38,679 nucleotides of DNA, taken from positions 1 to 38,679 of the IMG/VR virus record IMGVR_UViG_3300046311_000013; one strand, written 5' to 3'. This DNA comes from a virus. The notes under the pieces are model-generated. The model worked only from the letters and a program-made list of their open reading frames with translations, did no database searches and was not told the DNA's origin. Positions 12,351-19,213 of the stretch are shown in pieces. Both the position numbers and the translations under genes were made by a program. Each line of letters begins with the position of its first letter. Positions within the stretch are counted from its first letter, which is position 1.

Positions 12351-12790
12351 TGAAAACTTGCACTAAATGCAAAAAAGAACTTCCTTTGACTTCTTTTACT
12401 AAACACAAAAATAATAAAGACGGCCTACAAGGAAGTTGTAGGAATTGTAATAAAGAGTCATGTAAAGAATGGAACAAAAACCATAAGGAATCTCTTGTAC
12501 TGAAACGAATAAAAGAAAGAGCATTTAAAAAAGAACTTGATTTTAATCTAACCGTAGAAGACATTGTATTTCCTGAAAAATGCCCTGTATTTGGTTTTGA
12601 GTTACAAAGAAATGTAAATATTCCAAAGTTTAATAGTCCTTCTGTTGATCGAATTGATCCAACTAAAGGATACACTAAGGATAATATTCAGATTCTAAGT
12701 AATAAAGCCAATGCTATGAAACAAGACGCTACCCCAGAAGAACTTTTAAAGTTTGCTGAGTGGATTTTTAAAACATACAAAAAGGAGTAA
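12350..12790 (+). CDS. HNH-type homing endonuclease with Zn finger
   Basis: 146 residues. The N terminus CTKCKKELPLTSFTKHKN with later CRNCNKES is a four-Cys zinc finger common in phage endonucleases. The nuclease part has KCPVFGFEL, then SVDRIDPTKGYTKDNIQILS and NKANAMKQDATPEELLKFAEW, a known mobile-endonuclease layout. Its codons are visibly more AT-rich than those of neighbouring genes (runs of AAA, ATT, TTT), a sign of separate origin. It starts by a TAATG overlap and leaves an intact AAAGGAG site for the gene after it. Confidence 0.8.
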   Translation: MKTCTKCKKELPLTSFTKHKNNKDGLQGSCRNCNKESCKEWNKNHKESLVLKRIKERAFKKELDFNLTVEDIVFPEKCPVFGFELQRNVNIPKFNSPSVDRIDPTKGYTKDNIQILSNKANAMKQDATPEELLKFAEWIFKTYKKE

Positions 12791-12791
12791 A

Positions 12792-13559
12792 ATGAGAATT
12801 CTATGTATTCCTGATACTCAATGTAAGCCGGATGTTCCTTTAGATCATTTGACATGGGCAGGAAAGGCTATCTGTGATTATCGTCCTGATGTTGTTGTCC
12901 ATCTAGGGGATCATTGGGATTTTCCTAGTCTGAGCAGTCATGATAAAGCTGGTAGTAAATACTTTGAAGGTAAGCGCTATCTTGCTGATGTTGAAGCTGG
13001 AAATAAAGGAATGGAAATGCTGTTAGCTCCTTTAAAAGAGTTGCAGAAATCTCAGAAAGAAGCTAAACACAAGGTCTATAAACCTCGTTTAGTTTTGCTT
13101 AGGGGAAACCATGAGAATAGGCTTTCTAGGGCTGTTCAGAACAACCCAATGTTTGAAGGATTAATGACTTATGATCATCTCAATACTAAAGATTGGGAAG
13201 TGCATCCTTTTCTGGAGCCAGTCTTTATTGGCGGGGTTGGCTTTAGCCACTATTTTCCAAGTGGAGCGATGGGGAGACCCACGGGCTCTGCTAGTGCTCT
13301 TATCTCTAAGCTGCATCAGTCAGTCGTTTGTGGTCACCAACAAGGACGACAAGTGGGATATGGAAAGAGGGCTGATGGTAAGCCTATTACTGCTATCATC
13401 GCTGGTAGCTACTATCTTCATAATGAAGATTACATGGACAAACTATCTAATCAACACTGGCGTGGCTTGGTTGTACTTAACGAGGTGAAAGACGGAACAT
13501 CAGATGAGATGTTTTTGTCTATTGACTATTTGGAGCGTAAATATGGCAAACAAATGTGA
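12792..13559 (+). CDS. Calcineurin-like metallophosphoesterase
   Basis: 255 residues from the ATG at 12792, which has AAAGGAG upstream (a longer in-frame start at 12753 lies in the endonuclease gene). The metal-binding blocks are in order: IPDTQ (residues 5-9), HLGDHWD, LLRGNHENR and VCGHQQGRQ, giving the D, GD, GNHE and GH signature of the family. Phage members are thought to hydrolyse phosphoesters of nucleotides or nucleic acids; the substrate is unknown. It neighbours the DUF3310 and ribonucleotide reductase genes, consistent with nucleotide salvage. Confidence 0.9.
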   Translation: MRILCIPDTQCKPDVPLDHLTWAGKAICDYRPDVVVHLGDHWDFPSLSSHDKAGSKYFEGKRYLADVEAGNKGMEMLLAPLKELQKSQKEAKHKVYKPRLVLLRGNHENRLSRAVQNNPMFEGLMTYDHLNTKDWEVHPFLEPVFIGGVGFSHYFPSGAMGRPTGSASALISKLHQSVVCGHQQGRQVGYGKRADGKPITAIIAGSYYLHNEDYMDKLSNQHWRGLVVLNEVKDGTSDEMFLSIDYLERKYGKQM

Positions 13560-14013
13560 TCAGTGCTTCTATGCACTAATGGACAAAGAGTCAGAAGCTC
13601 CTTGTGTTACCTGCCGAGGATACTCTAACTTTGTTAAGGGGACAGTGTACGCCACAGATCATTCTTCCAAGCCTCTTAAAGAAGCTATTGACGAATGGTT
13701 TAAGTTTAACGACCACGGAGGCGGAAGCACATTGGATGACTATCCAGAGTTGAAATACGATACCGTGAGTAAGCCTAAACACTATATGCTGTTCGAGAAG
13801 GAAGGCATTGAAGTTCGTGATATTATCCAGAAATTAGTGGATAAATTTGATAAAGAATCTATCCACGCTTTTTACAGCCATATGTTCATCGCTGATTATG
13901 TGCAGATGATGCAATACGTCATGCGGTTTATGGACAAGAATGGTATTGAGGACTTGAAGAAAGCCCGATGGTACTTAGACAAAATGATTGACAACCATGA
14001 ACCTGACTTTTGA
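13543..14013 (+). CDS. DUF3310 protein, T7 gp1.7-like nucleotide kinase relative
   Basis: 156 residues from the ATG at 13543 (MANKCDQCFYALMDKE), with GGAGCG upstream. The N terminus has two Cys pairs (CDQC and CVTC), probably a zinc site. The C-terminal half carries the DUF3310 pattern: VSKPKHYMLFEKEGIEVRDI, then VQMMQYVMRFMDKNGIEDL and KKARWYLDKMI. T7 gp1.7, a member by pattern, phosphorylates dGMP and dTMP, so a role in making dNTP precursors next to ThyX and Nrd is reasonable but not proven. Confidence 0.8.
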   Translation: MANKCDQCFYALMDKESEAPCVTCRGYSNFVKGTVYATDHSSKPLKEAIDEWFKFNDHGGGSTLDDYPELKYDTVSKPKHYMLFEKEGIEVRDIIQKLVDKFDKESIHAFYSHMFIADYVQMMQYVMRFMDKNGIEDLKKARWYLDKMIDNHEPDF

Positions 14014-14152
14014 AGAGCTTAAAGAGAAGCTTCAACGTGTTGACGAAGTAACACTGCTGGAACTGTTAGAGATTCGCAGTGATGACATCGTAGAGCGTTT
14101 TGAAGACTACATTGAAGAACAACAGGATAAACTTATGCGGGAGATTGAATGA
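13997..14152 (+). CDS. Small acidic helical protein (51 aa)
   Basis: A 51-residue frame that overlaps the end of the DUF3310 gene by 17 bases and the start of nrdB by ATGA. The sequence (MNLTFEELKEKLQRVDEV, then LLELLEIRSDDIVERFEDYIEE) is strongly helical, with heptad-like Leu. Proteins of this form are frequent, unnamed neighbours of DUF3310 and nrd genes in podoviruses. Function unknown. Confidence 0.65.
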   Translation: MNLTFEELKEKLQRVDEVTLLELLEIRSDDIVERFEDYIEEQQDKLMREIE

Positions 14153-15105
14153 GAAACCTTCTAACAAAGAAGACTACTTACACCTTCGATTATCCAGAGG
14201 CTTTGGCCTTTGCAGATAAACAGAATGGTGTGTTCTGGACGTTTGATGAAATTGATTTGGAAAAAGATGTACACAGCATTCTTACCGACTTTACTCCTGC
14301 TGAACGTCATGGTGTTACTACTTCACTCAAGCTCTTTACCAAGTACGAACGTATTGTTGGCGATGAGTATTGGTCTGGTACTGTTAAACCTAACTTTCAG
14401 CATCCTGATATTGGCTTGATGGCTGATGCCTTCTGCTACTTTGAAAGTAATGTCCATGCACGATTTTATAACCGGATTAATGAACTTCTGGGATTGGCTA
14501 CTGAAGAGTTCCATCAATCTTGGCAGTATGATCCTGTATTGGCGAGCCGTGTCGGGTACTTGGATGCTATTGCTGGTAGTCGTGATATTCCCCTTTCCTT
14601 GGCTGTCTTCTCAATGATGGAAGGCTGTATCTTGTACTCCAGCTTTGCTTTCCTGAAGCACTTCCAGAGTAACGGTAAGAACAAACTGAGTAACCTTGTG
14701 GCAGGTATCAACTTCTCTGTGCGAGATGAGAATATCCACCACGAAGCAGGTGCTTGGTTGTTCCGCACCTACATGGATGAGAACAAGCTGGATAAGGCAT
14801 GGATGAAGGCACGAGTTGAGCAAGCTGCTAAAGCGTTGGTTGAGCATGAGCATCGTATCGTTGACCTGCTGTTCTCTCACGGAGACATTGAAGGTATCAA
14901 TGCTACAGCTATGAAAGCCTTCGTCAATGCACGAGCTAACGTATGTTTGAACAATTTGGGCTTTGACAGTATTTTTGAGGAAACTGGTGATACAATCTCT
15001 GAGTGGTTTTACTTGGGCATCAGCTCCAGTACCATCCATGACTTCTTTGCCAAGGTTGGCAATCAGTATAACCGTAAGTGGAACGAGAAAGGTTTTGTAT
15101 GGTAA
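14149..15105 (+). CDS. nrdB: Ribonucleotide reductase small (beta) subunit
   Basis: 318 residues; partner of NrdA at 15099, supplying the radical for reducing ribonucleotides to deoxyribonucleotides. Ferritin-like carboxylate and His ligands are seen in FWTFDEIDLEKD, FESNVHARFYNRI, MMEGCILYSS and RDENIHHEAGAWLF. In FESNVHARFY the Tyr is four residues after the His, as for the radical Tyr122 in E. coli, but Glu and His are one residue farther apart than in E. coli (EXXXH rather than EXXH). This may mark a phage-specific subclass. The genes nrdB and nrdA overlap by 7 bases. Confidence 0.93.
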   Translation: MRNLLTKKTTYTFDYPEALAFADKQNGVFWTFDEIDLEKDVHSILTDFTPAERHGVTTSLKLFTKYERIVGDEYWSGTVKPNFQHPDIGLMADAFCYFESNVHARFYNRINELLGLATEEFHQSWQYDPVLASRVGYLDAIAGSRDIPLSLAVFSMMEGCILYSSFAFLKHFQSNGKNKLSNLVAGINFSVRDENIHHEAGAWLFRTYMDENKLDKAWMKARVEQAAKALVEHEHRIVDLLFSHGDIEGINATAMKAFVNARANVCLNNLGFDSIFEETGDTISEWFYLGISSSTIHDFFAKVGNQYNRKWNEKGFVW

Positions 15106-16808
15106 GTTCAGTGTTGGACAATAAGTATGAGTTCCTGAGTGCAGAACGTAAGCGTCTACAACAGCAAGGACTTCTGCCTAACTGGTATCAGACAGGTGGT
15201 TGGGGTCTGTTCAAGAGCAAGTACATGGAAGGCTCAACAAGCTTTAAGAACCGTGTAGAACAGATCGCTGAGACAGCAGCTAAACACGCTCCACGGGATG
15301 GACAAGATTGGAAAGGTAAGTTTTATGAAGTTATTTGGAACGGCTGGCTTAGTCCTTCAACGCCTACGTTGGCTAATCTTGGCACCAATAAAGGTATGCC
15401 TGTGGCTTGTAGTGGTCAGTACATTGGTGATTCTGTTGCTGACTTTTATGGTGAACTACTTGATACTGCTGTGCTCACTAAGAATGGCTTTGGTACTAGC
15501 GGGTATCTGGGCGACATTCGACCACGGGGCTCACAGATCGCCACTGGTGGCACGGCTTCGGGAGTCTTACCAGTCTTTCAAACCTTCGTAGATGCTATGA
15601 AGCGGGTGACTCAAGGAGTTGCTCGTCGAGGGGCTTGGGCTGGTTATCTTCCTATTGATCATCCTGACTTTCACGAGTTAGCTGATTGGGTGAAGAATAA
15701 CCCTGATGATGCTAACGTAGGCTGGACTGTAAGTGCTGAGTTCATGGAGTCCTTGGACAGTGGACATCCTGAAGCTATTGAGCGTTATCAGAAGGCTTTG
15801 AAGCTGAAGATGTTGACAGGCAAGGGTTACTTCTTGTTTACCGATAAGGTTGCTGAAGCCCGTCCTGAAATGTACAAGGCTCATAACTTGGATGTTAAGG
15901 CTTCTAATCTGTGTACAGAGATCATGCTGCACAGTGGCGAAGAAGAGACATTCACTTGTATCTTGGCTAGTATGAACTTGGAGAAGTACGATGAGTGGAA
16001 AGACACGGATGCTGTATTTACTGCGACAGTATTTCTTGATTGTGTTACTAGTGAGTTCTTGTCGATGGCTGCTGGCAAAAGAGGCTTTGAAAAGGCAGTG
16101 GCGAGTACTGAAAAGAGCCGTGCGCTAGGTCTTGGTGTTCTTGGCTGGCACTCACTGCTGCATAAGCGTAAGTTGCCTTTTGAGAGCTTCCAAGCTCAGA
16201 AACTTAATGTGGAGATCTTTAATGAACTCAACCGTCAGTCCGGGTCAGCTTCGCGATATTTGGCGGACAAGCTTGGAGAACCGGAGTATTGCAAAGGATA
16301 TGGAGTCCGAAATACACACCGTCTTGCTGTCGCTCCCACCATGTCAACAAGCCAGCTTATGGGCGGAGTATCACAAGGTATTGAGCCATTCATTGGGAAC
16401 GTATTTGTCCAGCAAGGAGCAGGCGGAGAAACCATTCGAGTAGTTCCTGAGCTGCTAGAGATCATGAAGCGTGAAGGTGTGTACAGTCGTGAGACATTGC
16501 TTGAGATTGCAAGTCATGACGGTTCTGTCCAACACGTAACATGGATGACTGAGGAAGAAAAGAAGGTATTCTTGACAGCGTTTGAGATTGATCCTTATGT
16601 TATCCTTGAGCAGGCTTCTGCCCGTCAACGATATATCTGTCAAGGTCAATCTATTAATCTGTTCTTTGGCGCTGACGACCCAGAGGAGCATATCAGCGCT
16701 GTTCACAAGGCAGCGTTCAAGGATAAGAATATCCTGAGTCTGTATTACATTCGTACCAAGGCAGGCGTTAGCGCCAGCTCAGGTGAGTGTGTGGCCTGTC
16801 ATGCTTAA
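15099..16808 (+). CDS. nrdA: Ribonucleotide reductase large (alpha) subunit
   Basis: 569 residues from the ATG at 15099 inside the end of nrdB (AAAGG 6 nt upstream). An in-frame upstream ATG at 15078 would overlap more. Catalytic features: STPTLANLGTNKGMPVAC (Cys104), NLCTE (N270, C272, E274), TCILASMNL (Cys287), the radical-transfer pair in SLYYIRTKAG, and the C-terminal SGECVACHA, whose Cys pair is re-reduced by thioredoxin or glutaredoxin. There is no N-terminal ATP cone, so dATP feedback inhibition is probably absent. The glutaredoxin gene follows directly. Confidence 0.93.
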   Translation: MVSSVLDNKYEFLSAERKRLQQQGLLPNWYQTGGWGLFKSKYMEGSTSFKNRVEQIAETAAKHAPRDGQDWKGKFYEVIWNGWLSPSTPTLANLGTNKGMPVACSGQYIGDSVADFYGELLDTAVLTKNGFGTSGYLGDIRPRGSQIATGGTASGVLPVFQTFVDAMKRVTQGVARRGAWAGYLPIDHPDFHELADWVKNNPDDANVGWTVSAEFMESLDSGHPEAIERYQKALKLKMLTGKGYFLFTDKVAEARPEMYKAHNLDVKASNLCTEIMLHSGEEETFTCILASMNLEKYDEWKDTDAVFTATVFLDCVTSEFLSMAAGKRGFEKAVASTEKSRALGLGVLGWHSLLHKRKLPFESFQAQKLNVEIFNELNRQSGSASRYLADKLGEPEYCKGYGVRNTHRLAVAPTMSTSQLMGGVSQGIEPFIGNVFVQQGAGGETIRVVPELLEIMKREGVYSRETLLEIASHDGSVQHVTWMTEEEKKVFLTAFEIDPYVILEQASARQRYICQGQSINLFFGADDPEEHISAVHKAAFKDKNILSLYYIRTKAGVSASSGECVACHA

Positions 16809-16821
16809 CTAAGGAGATTAA

Positions 16822-17007
16822 ATGAAAACTGTAGTCTACAGCAAGGAGAATTGCCCTGCTTGCGTAGCTTTGAAAAACAGGTTAAACAAGGATGGCGAGT
16901 CCTTTACAGAGATTATGGTAGGTAAAGACATTACCCGTGAGGAATTCCTAGAGAAGTTCCCACAGGTACGTCAGATGCCTCACGTAGAGTTTATCAACGA
17001 AGCCTAA
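16822..17007 (+). CDS. Glutaredoxin-like protein
   Basis: 61 residues, start with AAGGAGA upstream. Active site CPAC at residues 11-14 in VVYSKENCPACVALKNRL, and the cis-Pro in MPHVEF, as in NrdH/glutaredoxin folds. The protein is shorter than E. coli glutaredoxins (about 80 aa), and the last strand and helix appear cut back. Lying 13 nt after nrdA, it most likely returns electrons to the C-terminal Cys pair of that enzyme. Confidence 0.9.
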   Translation: MKTVVYSKENCPACVALKNRLNKDGESFTEIMVGKDITREEFLEKFPQVRQMPHVEFINEA

Positions 17008-17019
17008 AGGAAGTATTAC

Positions 17020-17766
17020 ATGGCAAGTAAACCAATGAACCGAGCTATCCCAGCTAAAGAACTGACTCCTCGTGAGAAGGCAAGTAACAGCTTACGTCTG
17101 AAGCTAGATGATATGACCGTTATCAAGCCTAAGACTGAGAAGCAGATGGACTTCTTTGAAGCCTATCAAGCCTCTAACTACTTCATGGCATTGCACGGTG
17201 TAGCAGGTACAGGTAAGACATACATTGCCCTGTATAAGGCCTTGGAAGAGGCGCTGGATCGTAACAATCCCTTTAACAAGGTGACTGTGATCCGCAGCAG
17301 CGTACAAGGCCGTGATATGGGCTTCTTGCCCGGTGATGCAGATGAGAAGATGGAAGTCTACATTCAGCCTTATCGACAGATCTGTAGTGACCTGTTCAAG
17401 CGCAAGGATGCTTGGGATCGGCTGGTAGAACAAGGACACATTGAGTTTGTGTCTACCTCGTTCATTCGAGGGACTACCTTCTCTAACAGCATCATTGTCG
17501 TGGATGAGGTTCAGAACATGACCTTCGAGGAGCTTGATACCATCATTACCCGGGTTGGTGACAAGTCCAAGATTATCTTCTGTGGTGATTACCGACAGAC
17601 TGACTTGAAGAAGAAAGATGATAAGAGCGGATTGCTCAAGTTCTTTGACATTGCTGCAAAGATGAAAGAGTTTGTTCGTATCGAGTTCCACATTGAGGAT
17701 ATTGTTCGTAGCTCACTTGTTAAGAACTATATTATTGCTCGTGTTAAATATGAGGATGGTGAATGA
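17020..17766 (+). CDS. phoH: PhoH-like ATPase
   Basis: 248 residues, AAAGGAA before the ATG. The P-loop GVAGTGKT is at residues 60-67, preceded by TEKQMDFFEAY; Walker B is IIVVDEVQNM, followed by the IIFCGDYRQTDL sensor segment. These are the diagnostic PhoH motifs. PhoH is frequent in SIO1-like and other aquatic phages; its role is disputed (phosphate stress, RNA helicase or nuclease partner). Coupled to the ClpP-like gene by ATGA. Confidence 0.92.
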   Translation: MASKPMNRAIPAKELTPREKASNSLRLKLDDMTVIKPKTEKQMDFFEAYQASNYFMALHGVAGTGKTYIALYKALEEALDRNNPFNKVTVIRSSVQGRDMGFLPGDADEKMEVYIQPYRQICSDLFKRKDAWDRLVEQGHIEFVSTSFIRGTTFSNSIIVVDEVQNMTFEELDTIITRVGDKSKIIFCGDYRQTDLKKKDDKSGLLKFFDIAAKMKEFVRIEFHIEDIVRSSLVKNYIIARVKYEDGE

Positions 17767-18389
17767 AAGCAAATGAAAACTTGGAAGACTTCCTGATGAT
17801 GCCACAGGAGCAGAAGGGTCTTATCCGTACTATCACTCAGCAGATGCACACTCACTTGGTGTTCATTGACGATGATATTACAGACCCTCGTAACTACCGT
17901 GATGTTATCCACTGCTTGGCTACTTGCAGTGAGAATGACTCAGTTAACCTATTGGTAAATAGCTCAGGAGGACGCACAGATAGTATCTGGCAGATCATTG
18001 AGGCAATGAAAGGATGTCGTGGTGATGTATCTGTTACGGTTATCGGTGCTGCGTACTCAGCAGCTAGTATGTTGGCTTGTATGGCTCCTGAGTGCTATAT
18101 CGCTGATTCTGCTGAGTTCATGCTTCATACTGCTCATTATGGTTCCATCGGTACTGTGCCGAATGTCAAAGGACAGACTGAGTTTGCTACACGACAGATC
18201 AACAAACTCCTTGACCAAGCCTACAAAGGATTCTTGACAGACAAGGAACTTGATGAGCTGAAGAACGGTAAGGAGTTCTGGTTTGATGCGGAAGAGTCAG
18301 GTAAGCGTATGCTTAAGCGTTACAAATACCTGAATGACCTGAGTAAACCCACTAAGACTAAGAAGGTGAAGGAAGTTGCTGTAGAGTAA
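17763..18389 (+). CDS. ClpP-like serine protease
   Basis: 208 residues with the ClpP/crotonase fold signature: VNLLVNSSGG (residues 61-70), then GAAYSAASML with the likely nucleophile Ser102, and AEFMLHTAHYG with His122 as in ClpP IHQP. It is last in the + arm, directly behind phoH and ahead of the terminator. Phage ClpP-type enzymes often mature the prohead and lie beside portal and capsid genes; here it lies with nucleotide genes on the other arm, so it may instead act on host or phage regulatory proteins. The C terminus is a Lys-rich tail (KPTKTKKVKE). Confidence 0.85.
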   Translation: MKANENLEDFLMMPQEQKGLIRTITQQMHTHLVFIDDDITDPRNYRDVIHCLATCSENDSVNLLVNSSGGRTDSIWQIIEAMKGCRGDVSVTVIGAAYSAASMLACMAPECYIADSAEFMLHTAHYGSIGTVPNVKGQTEFATRQINKLLDQAYKGFLTDKELDELKNGKEFWFDAEESGKRMLKRYKYLNDLSKPTKTKKVKEVAVE

Positions 18390-18395
18390 ATGAAA

Positions 18396-18430
18396 AAGGC
18401 CCGTTAGAGCGATGAACTCTAACGGGCCTT
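18396..18430. terminator. Bidirectional terminator between converging arms
   Basis: A perfect 14-bp stem, AAGGCCCGTTAGAG (18396-18409) with CTCTAACGGGCCTT (18417-18430), and a 7-nt loop. On the + strand it is followed by CTTTGTTTAT. On the - strand the stem is followed by TTTTT-type sequence from the A run at 18393-18397. It stands 6 nt after the ClpP-like gene and 6 nt after the end of the lysis operon, so it ends both arms. Confidence 0.92.
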
Positions 18431-18436
18431 CTTTGT

Positions 18437-18661
18437 TTATGGCTTTTGGTTATGCCACATAGCAGCAACAGCAGCTATAATACTACCAATGAAGATGATA
18501 GGTTTAGCTACCTTAGCAATCCAATCAAGGACTGTGAAAGCTCCTTGAGCAGCGTGAAAAGCTGATACCATATCTTCTGTGTCAGTAGCCACTTTGTCTA
18601 CCTTAGCTTCTACCTTACATAGTCGCTCGTAGATCTCATTGTGTGAAACTTCCAAGGACAT
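18437..18661 (-). CDS. Coiled-coil protein with C-terminal membrane helix (74 aa)
   Basis: The ATG at 18661 (MSLEVSHNEIYERL) is chosen because it lies 4 nt after the holin-like gene; the open frame upstream only shadows that gene. Residues 8-30 form an amphipathic coiled coil (ERLCKVEAKVDKVATDTEDM) and the C terminus a hydrophobic helix (PIIFIGSIIAAVAAMW). This resembles XhlA-type haemolysin or holin-associated proteins. Last gene of the lysis cassette; probably assists membrane lesion formation. No Rz/Rz1-type spanin pair was found. Confidence 0.7.
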   Translation of the reverse strand: MSLEVSHNEIYERLCKVEAKVDKVATDTEDMVSAFHAAQGAFTVLDWIAKVAKPIIFIGSIIAAVAAMWHNQKP

Positions 18662-18665
18662 TGGA

Positions 18666-18833
18666 TTAGTTTTTCTTGTCGTACAAAGACCAGCCCACAC
18701 CGGCAAGAGCCGATGCTCCGCTGACGATGATGTTAACAGTGTCGCCATCAATGCCGTACTTGACAGCAAAACCACCAGCTAAGGCGGTTAACAAGTGGCG
18801 AACGAGGGCTTGGATAATAGTAGCGTTGATCAT
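18666..18833 (-). CDS. Small holin-like protein (Pam3-gp28 type, 55 aa)
   Basis: Starts inside the stop of the M15 peptidase gene (ATGA overlap). MINATIIQALVRHLLTALAG, then VKYGIDG and a second hydrophobic segment ending VGWSLYDKKN, fits the small two-helix putative holin family called Pam3-gp28, with its RHLLTA motif. A holin would make the inner-membrane hole that releases the peptidase at 18830. The family assignment is from memory of the motif; position in a lysis cassette supports it. Confidence 0.75.
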   Translation of the reverse strand: MINATIIQALVRHLLTALAGGFAVKYGIDGDTVNIIVSGASALAGVGWSLYDKKN

Positions 18834-19213
18834 ATGTATTTACTCCTGTGAAGTTCTATGTGAGGATAATCTTTAAAAGTAACCCAATCGCCACCGCAGA
18901 CGATAGGTATTTCTAGTTGCCTAGCTATGGCTTTGATGTGAGTCAAGACAGGTATATAATACTTAGAATCCCAAGTAACTGTACCGTCCTTGATCACAGC
19001 AATGTCCACAGCGTGTCCAGTAAGATGTCTACTGTTCATTGTCTGAGACTTACCCGCACTAAAGAGTTCCTTTTGGCGCTCCCTAGTGCGTAAGCCTTCA
19101 GTGATGGAGAAGTCCAGAGGACTATTCTTGATAGCTTCGTTGAAGACTCGCTGTAGGTCTGGGTGGACTTTAGCGAGTCTCTCAGAGCTTTTAGCACCGA
19201 ATGAAAAGGTCAT
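18830..19213 (-). CDS. M15-family peptidoglycan peptidase (endolysin)
   Basis: 127 residues; cuts the peptide part of peptidoglycan, like L-alanyl-D-glutamate peptidases of the VanY/T5 endolysin type. Zinc and catalytic residues are visible: SRHLTGHAVDIA with H63 and D70, and DYPHIEL with D115 and H118. No signal peptide, so it depends on the holin next to it. Length is typical of single-domain phage M15 enzymes. It begins at the end of the large ejection-protein gene, and the T7-type amidase is absent. Confidence 0.92.
   Translation of the reverse strand: MTFSFGAKSSERLAKVHPDLQRVFNEAIKNSPLDFSITEGLRTRERQKELFSAGKSQTMNSRHLTGHAVDIAVIKDGTVTWDSKYYIPVLTHIKAIARQLEIPIVCGGDWVTFKDYPHIELHRSKYI

Noticed and set aside
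17104-17691. 195-codon frame on the - strand opposite phoH
   Set aside because: PhoH motifs on the + strand are unambiguous; the antisense frame has no family features and no start signals.
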